Assembly: GCF_018613715.1 (NCBI RefSeq)
Contig: NZ_JAGGPT010000005.1
Coordinates: forward strand, 496,001-560,000
DNA length: 64,000 nt
Reading direction: 5' to 3'
Source of the DNA: Chryseobacterium sp. ISL-6
Lineage (GTDB): Bacteria; Bacteroidota; Bacteroidia; Flavobacteriales; Weeksellaceae
Shown here in pieces: positions 26,555-35,579 of this stretch (the first letter of the stretch is position 1; each line of letters begins with the position of its first letter). Under the pieces are notes generated by a model. The model did not search any database and was not told the origin of the DNA. It was given only the letters and a program-made list of their open reading frames with translations. A program made the position numbers and the translations under genes.

Positions 26555-27760
26555 TTAAGCAAGTCTTTCGATCAGTGCCATATAGAACCCATCGTAACCT
26601 TCACTAGGCATTACCTTTTCATCTTTGATCAGTTTAAAATCAGGATTGTTTTTAAGGAATTCTTTAACCTGTCCATTGTTTTCAGAAGGTAGGATAGAAC
26701 ATGTCGCATAAACCATTTTTCCACCTTTTTTAAGGATCTTAGAATAATCCTGTAGAATTTGTTGCTGCTCTGTTTTGATCCTGTCAATGAAAGCCTGATC
26801 AATTTTCCATTTACTATCCGGATTTCTTTTTAAAACCCCTAAACCTGAACAAGGAGCATCAATAAGAAGTCTGTCAGCTTTTTCATGAAGGCGTTTGATT
26901 ACTTTATTGTCGGAAATCATGCGGGTTTCAATATTGTGTGCTCCGGCTCTTTTTGCACGACGTTTTAATTCTGCTAATTTCCATTCGTAGATATCTAAAG
27001 CGATGATCTGTCCTTTGTTTTCCATTAGAGCAGCAAGGTGAAGCGTCTTTCCACCTGCTCCTGCGCAAGCATCAACGACTCTTTGTCCTTCTTTTACATC
27101 AAGAAAATATCCGATTTTTTGAGAAGAGGCATCCTGAACCTCAAATAATCCTTCTTTGAAAGCTGTAGTTAAAAAGACATTCTTTTTTTCTTCTAACTGT
27201 ACCGCGTCTTGATAATTTCTTACAGTAAAAGCAGTAACACCTTCATCGGATAGATCAGAGATCAGTTCTTTTGGCGTTGTTTTAAGAGAATTCGCTCTTA
27301 AAACTGTCGGAGCCTGTTCGTTTAAAGCTCTCATTTCCTTTTCCCAGTTAGCACCTAATTCTTTTTCTAAAGTTTCAGCTAACCATTCCGGGATTGAATG
27401 TTCAATTGCTTTTGTAGGAACTGTACCTTTTTTTAATTTAGTAATGATATCAGCGATCTTTACCCCTTCGAATTCTTCAAATCTTTTATAGTTTGTTTTA
27501 CTCCAAAGCAAATAAGCAATGATCAGTTTATAAACATTATTGGGTTTTACACCTTCTCCCATATAATATTCCAAACGTTTTTTCCAACGTATGATATTGT
27601 AAAAAATTTCAGAAACAACGGCTCTGTCCTGACTTCCCCATTTTCTGTGAGCCTTTAAAAGTCTTTCAATTACTTTATCGGCGTATTTATTTTTTTCAAA
27701 AAATGTTTCTTGTAGGGCATCGTGAATTCCGATTGCTAAGTTTCTGTGAATAAGTTCCAT
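26555..27760 (-). CDS. RsmB/NOP-family rRNA m5C methyltransferase
   Basis: 401 residues. An N-terminal NusB-like helical domain (about 1-130) precedes a class I SAM-dependent methyltransferase domain with VVDACAGAGGKTLHLA (SAM-binding motif I), RLLIDAPCSGLGVLKRNPD (motif IV Cys) and YATCSILPSENNGQV (motif VI nucleophile Cys). These are the two cysteines of RNA m5C methyltransferases such as RsmB. The start at 27760 is chosen because a TACTTTTG -7 box covers 27786-27793, so the in-frame ATG at 27796 is not transcribed, and a GGAG sequence lies just upstream of 27760. The exact target base is not determinable. Confidence 0.9.
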   Translation of the reverse strand: MELIHRNLAIGIHDALQETFFEKNKYADKVIERLLKAHRKWGSQDRAVVSEIFYNIIRWKKRLEYYMGEGVKPNNVYKLIIAYLLWSKTNYKRFEEFEGVKIADIITKLKKGTVPTKAIEHSIPEWLAETLEKELGANWEKEMRALNEQAPTVLRANSLKTTPKELISDLSDEGVTAFTVRNYQDAVQLEEKKNVFLTTAFKEGLFEVQDASSQKIGYFLDVKEGQRVVDACAGAGGKTLHLAALMENKGQIIALDIYEWKLAELKRRAKRAGAHNIETRMISDNKVIKRLHEKADRLLIDAPCSGLGVLKRNPDSKWKIDQAFIDRIKTEQQQILQDYSKILKKGGKMVYATCSILPSENNGQVKEFLKNNPDFKLIKDEKVMPSEGYDGFYMALIERLA

Positions 27761-27785
27761 AATTGCTTCTCCTGTTTTCAATCTG

Positions 27786-27793
27786 CAAAAGTA
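27786..27793 (-). promoter_or_regulatory. -7 element (TACTTTTG) deciding the methyltransferase start
   Basis: Exact consensus on the minus strand. Transcription would begin around 27780, downstream of the first in-frame ATG (27796) and 20 nt upstream of the ATG at 27760. Confidence 0.55.
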
Positions 27794-27966
27794 CAAATTA
27801 TAGTTGAGAATTAATACTTGAGAGATTTAGCCTTCTGAAGAGAAGAAATGGATTTGAAAATAAAGGCAGAAGTAGTATAAAATGTTGCTTCCTCTAATAA
27901 ACCAATCTATCTTCTCTCTTTGTTCTTTTCTCTTAACTCTTGGTTTTCGAATTCCATTTCCACCTC

Positions 27967-27998
27967 TTGACTCTATCATTCAAAAAGCTCTACCTTTG
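27967..27998 (+). promoter_or_regulatory. Full promoter of the yjdM-type gene (TTG, 21-nt spacer, TACCTTTG)
   Basis: TTG at 27967-27969 and TACCTTTG at 27991-27998; predicted leader is about 10 nt to the ATG at 28014. Confidence 0.7.
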
Positions 27999-28013
27999 TA
28001 GAAATTTAAAGAT

Positions 28014-28358
28014 ATGAGTGATATTGTACTTTGTCCAAAGTGTGGTTCTGAATTTACTTATCCAAGTGATAATATGACGGTATGTTCTCAGTGTTTCTAT
28101 GAATGGAATGCGGAGGAAGTTACTGCTGAAGCTGCAAATTCAGGAAAAATACTGGATTCCAATGGAAATGAATTGCAGGATGGTGATTCTGTAGTGGTCA
28201 TTAAAGACTTACCGGTAAAAGGTGCTCCTAAGCCAGTAAAGGCAGGGACTAAAGTAAAAAATATCCGTTTACGACCAGATAGTGATCATAATATAGATTG
28301 TAAAATTGATGGTTTTGGATCAATGGCACTAAAATCGGAGTTTGTAAAGAAAGCTTAG
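28014..28358 (+). CDS. YjdM/PhnA-family zinc-ribbon protein
   Basis: 114 residues. The N-terminal zinc ribbon has [14 protein letters not shown] and CSQCFYEW (two CxxC knuckles, residues 8-11 and 25-28). The C-terminal PhnA domain shows [23 protein letters not shown] and ends [14 protein letters not shown]. The family (formerly called PhnA or alkylphosphonate utilisation protein) has no settled biochemical role. Monocistronic, between a full promoter and a terminator. Confidence 0.92.
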   Translation: MSDIVLCPKCGSEFTYPSDNMTVCSQCFYEWNAEEVTAEAANSGKILDSNGNELQDGDSVVVIKDLPVKGAPKPVKAGTKVKNIRLRPDSDHNIDCKIDGFGSMALKSEFVKKA

Positions 28359-28381
28359 AAGAAATTTCTTAACTATATTGG

Positions 28382-28404
28382 TGCGTCTTTGGACGCATTT
28401 TTTG
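28382..28404 (+). terminator. Terminator of the yjdM-type gene
   Basis: 6-bp GC-rich stem TGCGTC / GACGCA with a TTTG loop, directly followed by TTTTTTGT. Confidence 0.75.
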
Positions 28405-28697
28405 TCTATAGAAAACAAAAAAAGGAAAAGATTGGACAGTGTAATCTTTCAAAGACTAGATTGCAGGATTCTGCTAATGTTTGTCCTGGAGGCAGAAAGA
28501 GAATTAACCAAAAGTTTCCTTATGCTGTGGAAATACAAATGTAAGAAAAAGTTTTAAAAATGAATTCTTAGATTTTTATTATTTATCCACAAACTAACAT
28601 TAACTATAAGTAAATGTGTTGATTAACTGAAATCGTCAAACGGGTTATTAAAATAAAGATGACCGCTTAGATTTCGATATTTTATTTTTTTAGCTTT
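28405..28697. other. Gap between yjdM terminator and the ABC ATPase gene
   Basis: The whole 339-nt gap holds the yjdM terminator and, on the minus strand, one exact -7 match (TACATTTG, 28543-28536) that points away from the ABC gene toward no visible gene. A 26-codon plus-strand frame (28477-28557) lacks support. Nothing else was recognised. Confidence 0.5.
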
Positions 28698-29633
28698 CTA
28701 TTCAAATGTGATTTTAATCGGATTTTCCAGTTTATTGTTGCTGTAAACAATGAGGTCTCTATTCTTCATACTGATTTTATTCCAGTAATGATTGCCTGCA
28801 AATCTGCTTTCCAGAACTTCAGCATCTAAGCCATTCTCGGAAATTTTAATTTCATGTGGGTAATAAAAGAACTTTGAAATCTGAAAATCATTTATTTCAT
28901 TTTCATTAAAAATATTTACTTCTCCAAAAAGCTTTGCTACATAAGAATTATAAGGTTCTTTATAAGTTTCTTCAGGATTGTTGTTTTGAATTAATCTGCC
29001 ATTTTGGAGGATAACGATCTGATCAACCCAAGGCATAATATCCTGAAGCTCATGAGTAGAAATAATTAAAGAGATATTGTGCTGTTTTACATATCTGAAA
29101 AGTCTTTCACGAAGTTCTATTTTTCGTGGAAAATCGATATTACTAAAAGGTTCATCCAGAATAAGTAATTTAGGTAACACCGAGAGTGATCTTGCAATGG
29201 CAACTCTTTGTTGCTGACCGCCACTTAAATTTTTTGGGAAAACGTTACCATATTCCTCCAGTCCTACCACCTCAAGAAGCTCCGCTACAGTTTCACTTTT
29301 TTTAGCTAAATTAATATTTGAAATAAATTTCCCCACATTATCAGCAACCGTTGAATAAGGCATCAGATCAAAATTTTGAGCTACAAATTTCATTTCAGCT
29401 TCTCCCGGAACAAGATTTCCTTTAGGACCTAAAAGTGGAATTCCATCAAAAATAATTTCTCCACTTTCCCAGTCTAAAAGTCCATAAATTAAATTTAATA
29501 ATGTAGATTTTCCACATCCGCTTTCTCCTGCCAATGCAATGATTTTGCCCTCCTCAAATCGTATATTCAGGTTTTGGAAAAGCGGTTGATCTTCGCGGTG
29601 TGAAAAGTATAAATTGTTTATCTCTAATAGCAT
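28698..29633 (-). CDS. ABC transporter ATP-binding protein (orphan)
   Basis: 311 residues with a complete nucleotide-binding domain: Walker A GESGCGKST (36-44), Q-loop VAQNFDLMPY, signature NLSGGQQQR, Walker B LLILDEPFSN and switch His in STHE. A C-terminal extension of about 80 residues resembles the TOBE-type regulatory domain of PotA/FbpC-like importers (YYPHEIKISENG). No permease or binding protein gene is adjacent, so the transporter it energises is unknown. A TACATTTG box ends 4 nt before the ATG, suggesting a leaderless mRNA. Confidence 0.9.
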   Translation of the reverse strand: MLLEINNLYFSHREDQPLFQNLNIRFEEGKIIALAGESGCGKSTLLNLIYGLLDWESGEIIFDGIPLLGPKGNLVPGEAEMKFVAQNFDLMPYSTVADNVGKFISNINLAKKSETVAELLEVVGLEEYGNVFPKNLSGGQQQRVAIARSLSVLPKLLILDEPFSNIDFPRKIELRERLFRYVKQHNISLIISTHELQDIMPWVDQIVILQNGRLIQNNNPEETYKEPYNSYVAKLFGEVNIFNENEINDFQISKFFYYPHEIKISENGLDAEVLESRFAGNHYWNKISMKNRDLIVYSNNKLENPIKITFE

Positions 29634-29637
29634 ATTA

Positions 29638-29645
29638 CAAATGTA
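29638..29645 (-). promoter_or_regulatory. -7 element (TACATTTG), 4 nt before the ABC ATPase start
   Basis: Exact consensus on the minus strand. The spacing puts the transcription start at or next to the A of the ATG. No -33 TTG found. Confidence 0.5.
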
Positions 29646-29675
29646 GTATTTTTATAAAAGAATTATTTTTTTTAT

Positions 29676-29683
29676 TATCTTAG
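29676..29683 (+). promoter_or_regulatory. -7-like element (TATCTTAG) for the YceI gene
   Basis: One mismatch to TAnnTTTG, 25 nt upstream of the start codon. The same variant precedes the double-glycine peptide genes at 42888-42895. Confidence 0.35.
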
Positions 29684-29708
29684 CGGACGTAATAAAAAAA
29701 TATCAAAA

Positions 29709-30368
29709 ATGAGAAAAAAACTGTTTTATTTCGTTATCCCTGCCGTTTTTGCTACAGCTGTAGTGGTTTCTTGTAAAAAAGATAAACCGCTTACCAGCGA
29801 AAGTAATGATGTTGCAACTACAAAAGATGGTACTCAATATGCATTAGATACTTTAAATAGTAAAATAGAATGGAAAGGATATAAAGTATTTAAATCCGAA
29901 AGCACAAGCCATTTTGGAACGATCAAGTTTGAAAGTGGAGATCTTACAGTAAAAGAAGGGAAACTGGAAAGTGGAAAATTCGTTGCTGATATGAATTCTT
30001 TAACATCAGTTGATTTGAAAGATGATGCTGACCAACTGGGAAAATTAAATGGACATTTGAAAAGTGGTGATTTTTTTGAAGTTGAAAAATTCCCAACTGC
30101 TTCTTATGAAATTACTAAAGTTACACCGGCTGCTGAAGGTGATTACAATACCTTGTTAGATGGTAATTTAACAATTAAAGGGATTACAAAACCACTTCAG
30201 CTTAAAGCTAATGTTTCTGTTAAAGAAGGAGAGGTAACTGTGGCAACTGAGCCAAAAGATATTAAAAGAGAAGAGTTTGGGGTGAAATTCCAGGCTCCTG
30301 CTGAAAACGGGGTCATTAAAGATGAGGTAACTCTTCAGATCAACGTTAAAGCTTTAGAAAAGAAATAA
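29709..30368 (+). CDS. YceI family lipoprotein
   Basis: 219 residues. A lipoprotein signal peptide ends in the lipobox VVVSC with Cys22 as the acylated residue. The YceI beta-barrel (lipocalin-like) domain spans about 45-218: NSKIEWKGYKVFKSESTSHFG, GKFVADMNSLTS, GDFFEVEKFPTASYEI and DGNLTIKGITKPLQLKA. YceI proteins bind isoprenoid-type lipids such as polyprenyl quinones in the periplasm. Followed by its own terminator. Confidence 0.93.
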   Translation: MRKKLFYFVIPAVFATAVVVSCKKDKPLTSESNDVATTKDGTQYALDTLNSKIEWKGYKVFKSESTSHFGTIKFESGDLTVKEGKLESGKFVADMNSLTSVDLKDDADQLGKLNGHLKSGDFFEVEKFPTASYEITKVTPAAEGDYNTLLDGNLTIKGITKPLQLKANVSVKEGEVTVATEPKDIKREEFGVKFQAPAENGVIKDEVTLQINVKALEKK

Positions 30369-30400
30369 TTTTTTTATTTAAGTGAAATAAGTGATTGAAG

Positions 30401-30431
30401 TCTGCCTCTGAATAAGGGGCAGATTTTTTTT
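30401..30431 (+). terminator. Terminator of the YceI gene
   Basis: 9-bp stem TCTGCCTCT / AGGGGCAGA (one G-U pair) with a 5-nt loop, followed by a run of eight Ts. Confidence 0.8.
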
Positions 30432-30467
30432 ATGATAAAATAAGAAAGTTTTTAAACTGAAAAATCG

Positions 30468-30475
30468 TATTTTTG
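30468..30475 (+). promoter_or_regulatory. -7 element (TATTTTTG) for pheS
   Basis: Exact match, 25 nt before the pheS start. No -33 TTG at the expected position. Confidence 0.5.
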
Positions 30476-30500
30476 CAAAACATTTTGAAAGGGTAAAATA

Positions 30501-31511
30501 ATGATAGAAAAGATAGAAGAACTACTCGTTGAAGTAAACAGCTTCAATACTACATCTAAAGAGGAAATCGAAAATTTCCGAATCAAGTATAATGGTAAGA
30601 AAGGAGTTCTAAACGATTTTTACGAAACATTAAAAGAAGTTCCTAATGATCAGAAGAAAGAATTCGGACAAAAGGTTAATTCTTTGAAGCAGGCTATTGC
30701 CATAAAATTAGAAGACTTGAAAAGTGCTTCTGCATCTTCTATTATTCTGGAGAAAGATGATCTTACGAAACCTGCTTTTCCCTTAGAGCTTGGATCAAGA
30801 CATCCTATCAACTTGGTGAAGAACAGAATTATTGAGATCTTCAAATCTATTGGATTCGCTGTAGCAGACGGACCTGAAATTGAAGATGACTGGCATAACT
30901 TTACAGCACTTAATCTTCCCGAATATCACCCGGCAAGAGATATGCAGGATACTTTCTTTATAGAGCAAAATCCGGATATTCTGTTGAGGACTCATACTTC
31001 TTCAGTACAGATCCGTTATATGGAAGAAAACCAACCGCCCATAAGAATTTTATCTCCGGGAAGAGTTTTCAGAAATGAAGCGGTATCTTCTCGTTCTCAC
31101 TGTATTTTCCATCAGATTGAAGGTTTGTATATTGATGAGAATGTAAGTTTTGCCGATTTAAAACAAACGATTCAGTTTTTTACTACTGAGCTTTTTGGAA
31201 AATCTAAAATCAGAATGAGACCTTCTTATTTCCCTTTTACTGAGCCTAGTGCAGAGATTGATGTGTATTGGGGATTAAACTCAGAAACTGATTACAGAAT
31301 TACAAAAGGTACTGGTTGGTTAGAAATTATGGGTTGCGGGATGGTAGATCCAGCCGTATTGAAAAATGTAAATATTGATTCAGAGAAATATTCAGGATAT
31401 GCTTTTGGAATGGGTATCGAAAGAATTGTCATGCTTCTTTATCAAATGAGTGATATCAGAATGTTCTTCGAAAACGATATCAGAACTTTAGAGCAATTTA
31501 AAACTTTATAA
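30501..31511 (+). CDS. pheS: Phenylalanine-tRNA ligase alpha subunit
   Basis: 336 residues. An N-terminal coiled-coil tRNA-binding arm (about 1-85) is followed by the class II catalytic core with [35 protein letters not shown] (motif 2), [18 protein letters not shown] and motif 3 [18 protein letters not shown]. It charges tRNA-Phe together with PheT, which is not adjacent here. The length is typical. Own promoter and terminator, so transcribed alone. Confidence 0.97.
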   Translation: MIEKIEELLVEVNSFNTTSKEEIENFRIKYNGKKGVLNDFYETLKEVPNDQKKEFGQKVNSLKQAIAIKLEDLKSASASSIILEKDDLTKPAFPLELGSRHPINLVKNRIIEIFKSIGFAVADGPEIEDDWHNFTALNLPEYHPARDMQDTFFIEQNPDILLRTHTSSVQIRYMEENQPPIRILSPGRVFRNEAVSSRSHCIFHQIEGLYIDENVSFADLKQTIQFFTTELFGKSKIRMRPSYFPFTEPSAEIDVYWGLNSETDYRITKGTGWLEIMGCGMVDPAVLKNVNIDSEKYSGYAFGMGIERIVMLLYQMSDIRMFFENDIRTLEQFKTL

Positions 31512-31514
31512 TAG

Positions 31515-31545
31515 AAAAGCCTCCGATATTTCGGAGGCTTTTTAC
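31515..31545 (+). terminator. Terminator of pheS
   Basis: 12-bp perfect stem AAAAGCCTCCGA / TCGGAGGCTTTT with a TATT loop and T-tail. It may also stop the convergent DUF3108 gene. Confidence 0.88.
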
Positions 31546-31597
31546 TTCTTATTTATTTTGGTTTACTTTAAAAGTAAAATTTAAAAAAGGTCATCTA

Positions 31598-32368
31598 TTA
31601 TTTTGTAAACTTCAGCGGATACTTCACATTTTTATAATCATCAATACTTGCCTTTAAAGAACCAACTGCTAATTCAGCTTTTAACAGCATAGGTACGTGG
31701 TTAGCATCATTTGAAACCCACATGGTAACGCCTTCTTTTTCTTTAAATACTCTTCCACTTATTACTGAAGGAATAATTTTTAAACAATTGATCTTTCCAA
31801 ACTTTGTTTTTAGGTCTTCGGTACCGATCACTTTCAAACGGAAAGGAAACATTTCATCATCAATCCATACGTTCATGTTAATGACTGTTCCTACTTTTAA
31901 ATCTGTCTGACTTTGACTTCTCAGGTAATAGAAACAGGAAAGCATGTCCTGTACTCCTTTTACCGACTTTATTACCTTGGAACCATTAGCAGGTGTTTTT
32001 TTATCAGTTAGGATCAGTGTGTTGTTGTTGTGATTGAAGACCGTTTCAAAATGTTGGCGATAGCTGCCTTCTTTTACATTTCTTACATAAAAACTGGGAA
32101 GTCCTGTTTCTGTATTAATGAAGCTTTCATACAAATCATCCACCTTGAAGAATGCTTTTACAGCACCAGATGTTTGTCCTGTTCCCTTTACATACAAATG
32201 CGGAGAACCTTTGTAGGTTGTCTTTTGTGTTGTGAGGGTTGCATTTCCAGCGGTTAGAATTCCGTAATGGATTCTAAAGGTAATAGATTCACCATCCGCT
32301 ATATTTTCAATCTGACCAAAGCCCAAAAAGAATACGAATAATGCAAGGATATTGAAAATTTTCTTCAT
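31598..32368 (-). CDS. DUF3108 domain-containing secreted protein
   Basis: 256 residues with a signal peptide (about 1-18, ending GFGQ). The rest matches the DUF3108 pattern: GESITFRIHYGILTAGNATL at the N-terminus, FFKVDDLYESFINTETGLPSFYVRNVKEG, and MWVSNDANHVPMLLKAELAVGSLKA near the C-terminus. The function is unknown; the fold is probably a periplasmic or outer-membrane-associated beta-barrel/jelly roll. Convergent with pheS; a TAATTTTG box lies 25 nt upstream. Confidence 0.85.
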   Translation of the reverse strand: MKKIFNILALFVFFLGFGQIENIADGESITFRIHYGILTAGNATLTTQKTTYKGSPHLYVKGTGQTSGAVKAFFKVDDLYESFINTETGLPSFYVRNVKEGSYRQHFETVFNHNNNTLILTDKKTPANGSKVIKSVKGVQDMLSCFYYLRSQSQTDLKVGTVINMNVWIDDEMFPFRLKVIGTEDLKTKFGKINCLKIIPSVISGRVFKEKEGVTMWVSNDANHVPMLLKAELAVGSLKASIDDYKNVKYPLKFTK

Positions 32369-32393
32369 ACTATGGTTTTTACAAAAACGCTGC

Positions 32394-32401
32394 CAAAATT
32401 A
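32394..32401 (-). promoter_or_regulatory. -7 element (TAATTTTG) for the DUF3108 gene
   Basis: Exact consensus match on the minus strand, 25 nt before the start. Confidence 0.45.
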
Positions 32402-32483
32402 AAATTTTTCTCTTTTTCCTGTTATTTGATAAATCTCAGGTTTTTATTTAGACTCAATTAAATCAGCTTGTCGTTAAAATTAG

Positions 32484-32491
32484 TAAATTTG
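32484..32491 (+). promoter_or_regulatory. -7 element (TAAATTTG) deciding the oxidoreductase start
   Basis: Exact match. It lies downstream of the most distal in-frame ATG (32468), so translation must start at 32519, where the FAD-binding motif begins. Confidence 0.5.
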
Positions 32492-32518
32492 CAGCTATAT
32501 GTAAAATTAAATTTTGTT

Positions 32519-33574
32519 ATGATTACTACTGATATATTGATTATAGGAGCAGGGCCAACTGGACTTTTTGCAGTATTTGAAGCTGGTTTGCTTAAAATGA
32601 AATGCCATATTATAGATGCTCTTCCTCAACCTGGAGGACAATTGGCTGAACTTTATCCTAAAAAACCTATTTTCGATATTCCAGGTTATCCTTCAGTAAA
32701 TGCAGGAGATTTAGTTGATAACTTAATGGAACAGATCAAACAGTTTCAACCGGGATTTACCTTAGGAGAAACTGCTGTAACGCTGACTAAAGTAGATGAA
32801 GAGTGGTTTGAGGTGATTACAAATAAAGGAACAGTACACAGAGCAAAAGCAATTGCTATTGCAGGTGGATTGGGTACTTTTGAACCTAGAAAACCAACTA
32901 TTGAAAATATTGCCGACTATGAGGAAAAAGGAGTTGAGTATTTTGTAAAAGAGCCTGAGCATTTCAGAAATAAAAAAGTAGTAATCGCCGGAGGTGGAGA
33001 TTCTGCTTTGGACTGGAGTATTTTCTTGTCAAATGTAGCAAGTGAAGTGACTCTGATTCACAGAAGAAATGAATTTAGGGGTGCTTTGGATTCTGTTGAA
33101 AAAGTTCAGGATCTAAAGAATGCCGGAAAAATAAAATTAATTACTCCCGCTGAGGTTATTGGTGTAAAAGGAGAGGGTAAGGTTTCTGCAATCACTGTGC
33201 AGAAAGATGGAGAAGAAGCTTATGATCTCGAGACAGATTATTTCATTCCTTTATTTGGTTTAACTCCAAAACTTGGAGATATTGCCAGTTGGGGACTTAA
33301 TATTGAAAAGAATGCCATTGTTGTAAACAATGCTCTAGATTATCAGACCAACATTGATGGAGTTTACGCGATCGGAGATATCAATACATATCCTGGTAAA
33401 TTAAAGCTTATTCTGTGTGGTTTCCATGAGGCAACATTAATGTGTCAAAGTGTTTATAACAGATTAAATCCAGGTAAAAAATACGTTTTAAAATATACAA
33501 CAGTAAGTGGAGTAGACGGATTTGATGGAAGCCGTAAAGAAGCAGAGAAAGCAGTTGTGAAAAAAATTGACTAA
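32519..33574 (+). CDS. Thioredoxin reductase-like ferredoxin-NADP+ reductase
   Basis: 351 residues starting MITTDILIIGAGPTGLFAVF, the FAD dinucleotide-binding motif. A second Rossmann motif VVIAGGGDSALDWSIFL (about 155-171) binds NAD(P)H, and GVYAIGDINTYPGKLKLI completes the FAD site. The CxxC of thioredoxin reductases is absent, which fits YumC-type ferredoxin/flavodoxin reductases. A 2Fe-2S ferredoxin gene follows 12 nt later and is the obvious electron partner. The start is set by the promoter box at 32484-32491. Confidence 0.9.
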   Translation: MITTDILIIGAGPTGLFAVFEAGLLKMKCHIIDALPQPGGQLAELYPKKPIFDIPGYPSVNAGDLVDNLMEQIKQFQPGFTLGETAVTLTKVDEEWFEVITNKGTVHRAKAIAIAGGLGTFEPRKPTIENIADYEEKGVEYFVKEPEHFRNKKVVIAGGGDSALDWSIFLSNVASEVTLIHRRNEFRGALDSVEKVQDLKNAGKIKLITPAEVIGVKGEGKVSAITVQKDGEEAYDLETDYFIPLFGLTPKLGDIASWGLNIEKNAIVVNNALDYQTNIDGVYAIGDINTYPGKLKLILCGFHEATLMCQSVYNRLNPGKKYVLKYTTVSGVDGFDGSRKEAEKAVVKKID

Positions 33575-33586
33575 TTTTGCAAAATT

Positions 33587-33916
33587 ATGTCAGATATCAA
33601 TATAAAAATTACCGATAGAGAGGGGGTAGCTCATGACGTTGTTGCACCAACGGATATGTCTATGAACTTAATGGAAATTATCCGTTCATATGAATTAGCT
33701 GAAGAGGGAACAATCGGTGTTTGTGGAGGAATGGCCATGTGTGCTTCATGTCAGGTCTATGTGATCAATGATCCGGGATTAGTGGAAATGGGAGATGAAG
33801 AAGATGCGATGTTAGCGGAGGCTTTCCATGTGAAGGAGAACAGCAGACTGGGTTGCCAGCTGCATATGGTAGAAGAAATGGAAGGACTTGAAGTGGAAAT
33901 TGCTCCATACCCCTAG
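33587..33916 (+). CDS. 2Fe-2S ferredoxin (adrenodoxin-type)
   Basis: 109 residues. Cluster ligands are Cys46, Cys52, Cys55 (GVCGGMAMCASCQVYV) and Cys90 (RLGCQLH), the C-x5-C-x2-C...C pattern of adrenodoxin/ISC-type ferredoxins. Encoded 12 nt after the ferredoxin reductase, so the two probably form an NADPH-driven electron chain; the final acceptor is unknown. A strong terminator follows. Confidence 0.93.
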   Translation: MSDINIKITDREGVAHDVVAPTDMSMNLMEIIRSYELAEEGTIGVCGGMAMCASCQVYVINDPGLVEMGDEEDAMLAEAFHVKENSRLGCQLHMVEEMEGLEVEIAPYP

Positions 33917-33938
33917 AAAATTTTTAACTTAAAAATAT

Positions 33939-33971
33939 AAACTCCTGAAAAATATTTTTCAGGAGTTTTTT
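33939..33971 (+). terminator. Terminator of the ferredoxin operon
   Basis: 15-bp near-continuous palindrome (AAACTCCTGAAAAAT / ATTTTTCAGGAGTTT) followed by Ts. Confidence 0.85.
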
Positions 33972-34050
33972 GTTTATCTCAAAGAACACCTTCATTATTA
34001 TTTTTATTGAGACATTCTAATAAAAAATCGATAATTCATTTTGCAAAAAA

Positions 34051-34078
34051 ATATCCAAAATCAAACGACTTTGGATAT
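34051..34078 (-). terminator. Terminator of pepD
   Basis: 9-bp stem ATATCCAAA / TTTGGATAT with a 10-nt loop; on the minus strand followed by a run of Us. Confidence 0.7.
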
Positions 34079-34100
34079 TCAATATAGAAATTTTATTGTT

Positions 34101-35546
34101 TTATTTCTGAGGAATATTCGCTAAAATTTCTTTTAGGAAGCTCCAGAACTTTTGTGCTGAAGGGATATTTGCTTTTTCATCTGGAGAGTGAGCTCCTCTG
34201 ATGGTAGGTCCAAAGCTTACCATTTCCATTTCAGGATAATTAGCTCCAATGATCCCACATTCTAAACCGGCATGACAAGCGACAACATGAGGCGTTTCTT
34301 TGAATTTTTCAGTATAGATCTTTTCCATTAGTTGAACGATCTCAGAACCTGGTTTAGGCTTCCATCCCGGATAAGAGCCACTAAATTCTACCTGCATTCC
34401 CGCTAATTCAGCAACAGACTTTAATTGCTCTGCAACCGCATATTTGTTTGAATCTACAGATGATCTTGAAAGGTTTAAAATTCTTAAACTTCCTCCTTTC
34501 AATTCTACTCTTGCTACATTATTAGATGTTTCTACAAGATCTTTTACATCTGGGCTCATTCTATAAACCCCATTATGAAGAGATTTTAAAACTAAAATGA
34601 TCTTTTTAGAATCTTCTTCAGAGATTGCTTTGTCAGAACTTGTTGAGTTTTCAATATTGATTTGAAGGCCTGGTTCCACCGTGGCAAATTCCTCTAAAAT
34701 TTCTTTTTTAAGACCATTTGCTAGCTCTTCAATGAACTCATTGGCATTTCTTACTGATATTGTGGCAACAGCCTCTCTTGGAATAGCATTTCTTAAGCCT
34801 CCACCATCAACTGAAATCAGCTGTATATTTTCTTTAGCTAAGCCATTATAAAGCAATCTAGCCAGGATAATATTTGAATTTCCAAACCCTTTGTGGATAT
34901 CCATTCCCGAGTGTCCACCTTGTAACCCTTTGATTTCAATTCTTACAATTTGTCCTTTAGAATCTTCCAATCCATAATTCTGAGTAATCGTAACGTCAAT
35001 TCCTCCTGCACAACCGATATCTATTTCATCGTCTTCTTCTGTATCTAGGTTTAATAAAATTTGTCCGGTTAGCTGACCTGGCTTTAATCCTAAAGCTCCC
35101 GTCATTCCTGTTTCTTCATCTATTGTGAAAAGTGCTTCTAAATCAGGATGAGGAATATCAGAGCTTTCTAAAATTGACATGATCGTAGCTACCCCTAACC
35201 CATTATCAGCTCCTAATGTAGTTCCTTTGGCTTTTACCCAGTCCCCATCAATCTCCATTTTAATTCCTTCAGTTTCAAAGTCAAAATTAACATCACTGTT
35301 TTTTTGACAAACCATATCAAGGTGCGACTGTAGGACAATAGATTTTCGGTTTTCCATTCCAGCAGTAGCTGGCTTTTTGATAATAACGTTCCCTACTTCA
35401 TCGACTGTTGTAGGTAATCCTAAATTTTCACCAAATGCCTTGATGAATGCTATTACTTTTTCCTCTTTTTTTGAAGGTCTTGGAACCGCATTTAATTTGG
35501 AGAAATTTTTCCAGATAATTTGTGGTTCTATGTTGGATAATTCCAT
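34101..35546 (-). CDS. pepD: Aminoacyl-histidine dipeptidase (peptidase D, M20C)
   Basis: 481 residues. Metal-binding and catalytic motifs of M20 peptidases: LQSHLDMVCQKN, TLGADNGLGVA (bridging Asp), LFTIDEETGMTG (catalytic Glu) and VACHAGLECGI. The dimerisation domain sits in the middle (GLQGGHSGMDIHKGFGN). It hydrolyses dipeptides such as Xaa-His. The start at 35546 is preferred over an in-frame ATG at 35564 because a TAATTTTG promoter box covers 35562-35569. Confidence 0.93.
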   Translation of the reverse strand: MELSNIEPQIIWKNFSKLNAVPRPSKKEEKVIAFIKAFGENLGLPTTVDEVGNVIIKKPATAGMENRKSIVLQSHLDMVCQKNSDVNFDFETEGIKMEIDGDWVKAKGTTLGADNGLGVATIMSILESSDIPHPDLEALFTIDEETGMTGALGLKPGQLTGQILLNLDTEEDDEIDIGCAGGIDVTITQNYGLEDSKGQIVRIEIKGLQGGHSGMDIHKGFGNSNIILARLLYNGLAKENIQLISVDGGGLRNAIPREAVATISVRNANEFIEELANGLKKEILEEFATVEPGLQINIENSTSSDKAISEEDSKKIILVLKSLHNGVYRMSPDVKDLVETSNNVARVELKGGSLRILNLSRSSVDSNKYAVAEQLKSVAELAGMQVEFSGSYPGWKPKPGSEIVQLMEKIYTEKFKETPHVVACHAGLECGIIGANYPEMEMVSFGPTIRGAHSPDEKANIPSAQKFWSFLKEILANIPQK

Positions 35547-35561
35547 AAAATTTATTTTTAT

Positions 35562-35569
35562 CAAAATTA
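35562..35569 (-). promoter_or_regulatory. -7 element (TAATTTTG) deciding the pepD start
   Basis: Exact consensus match overlapping the more distal ATG, leaving a leader of about 10 nt to 35546. Confidence 0.5.
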
Positions 35570-35579
35570 CGAAATAAAA

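Noticed and set aside
28477..28557. 26-codon plus-strand frame in the yjdM-ABC gap
   Set aside because: No promoter box or conserved motif; length and position fit chance.
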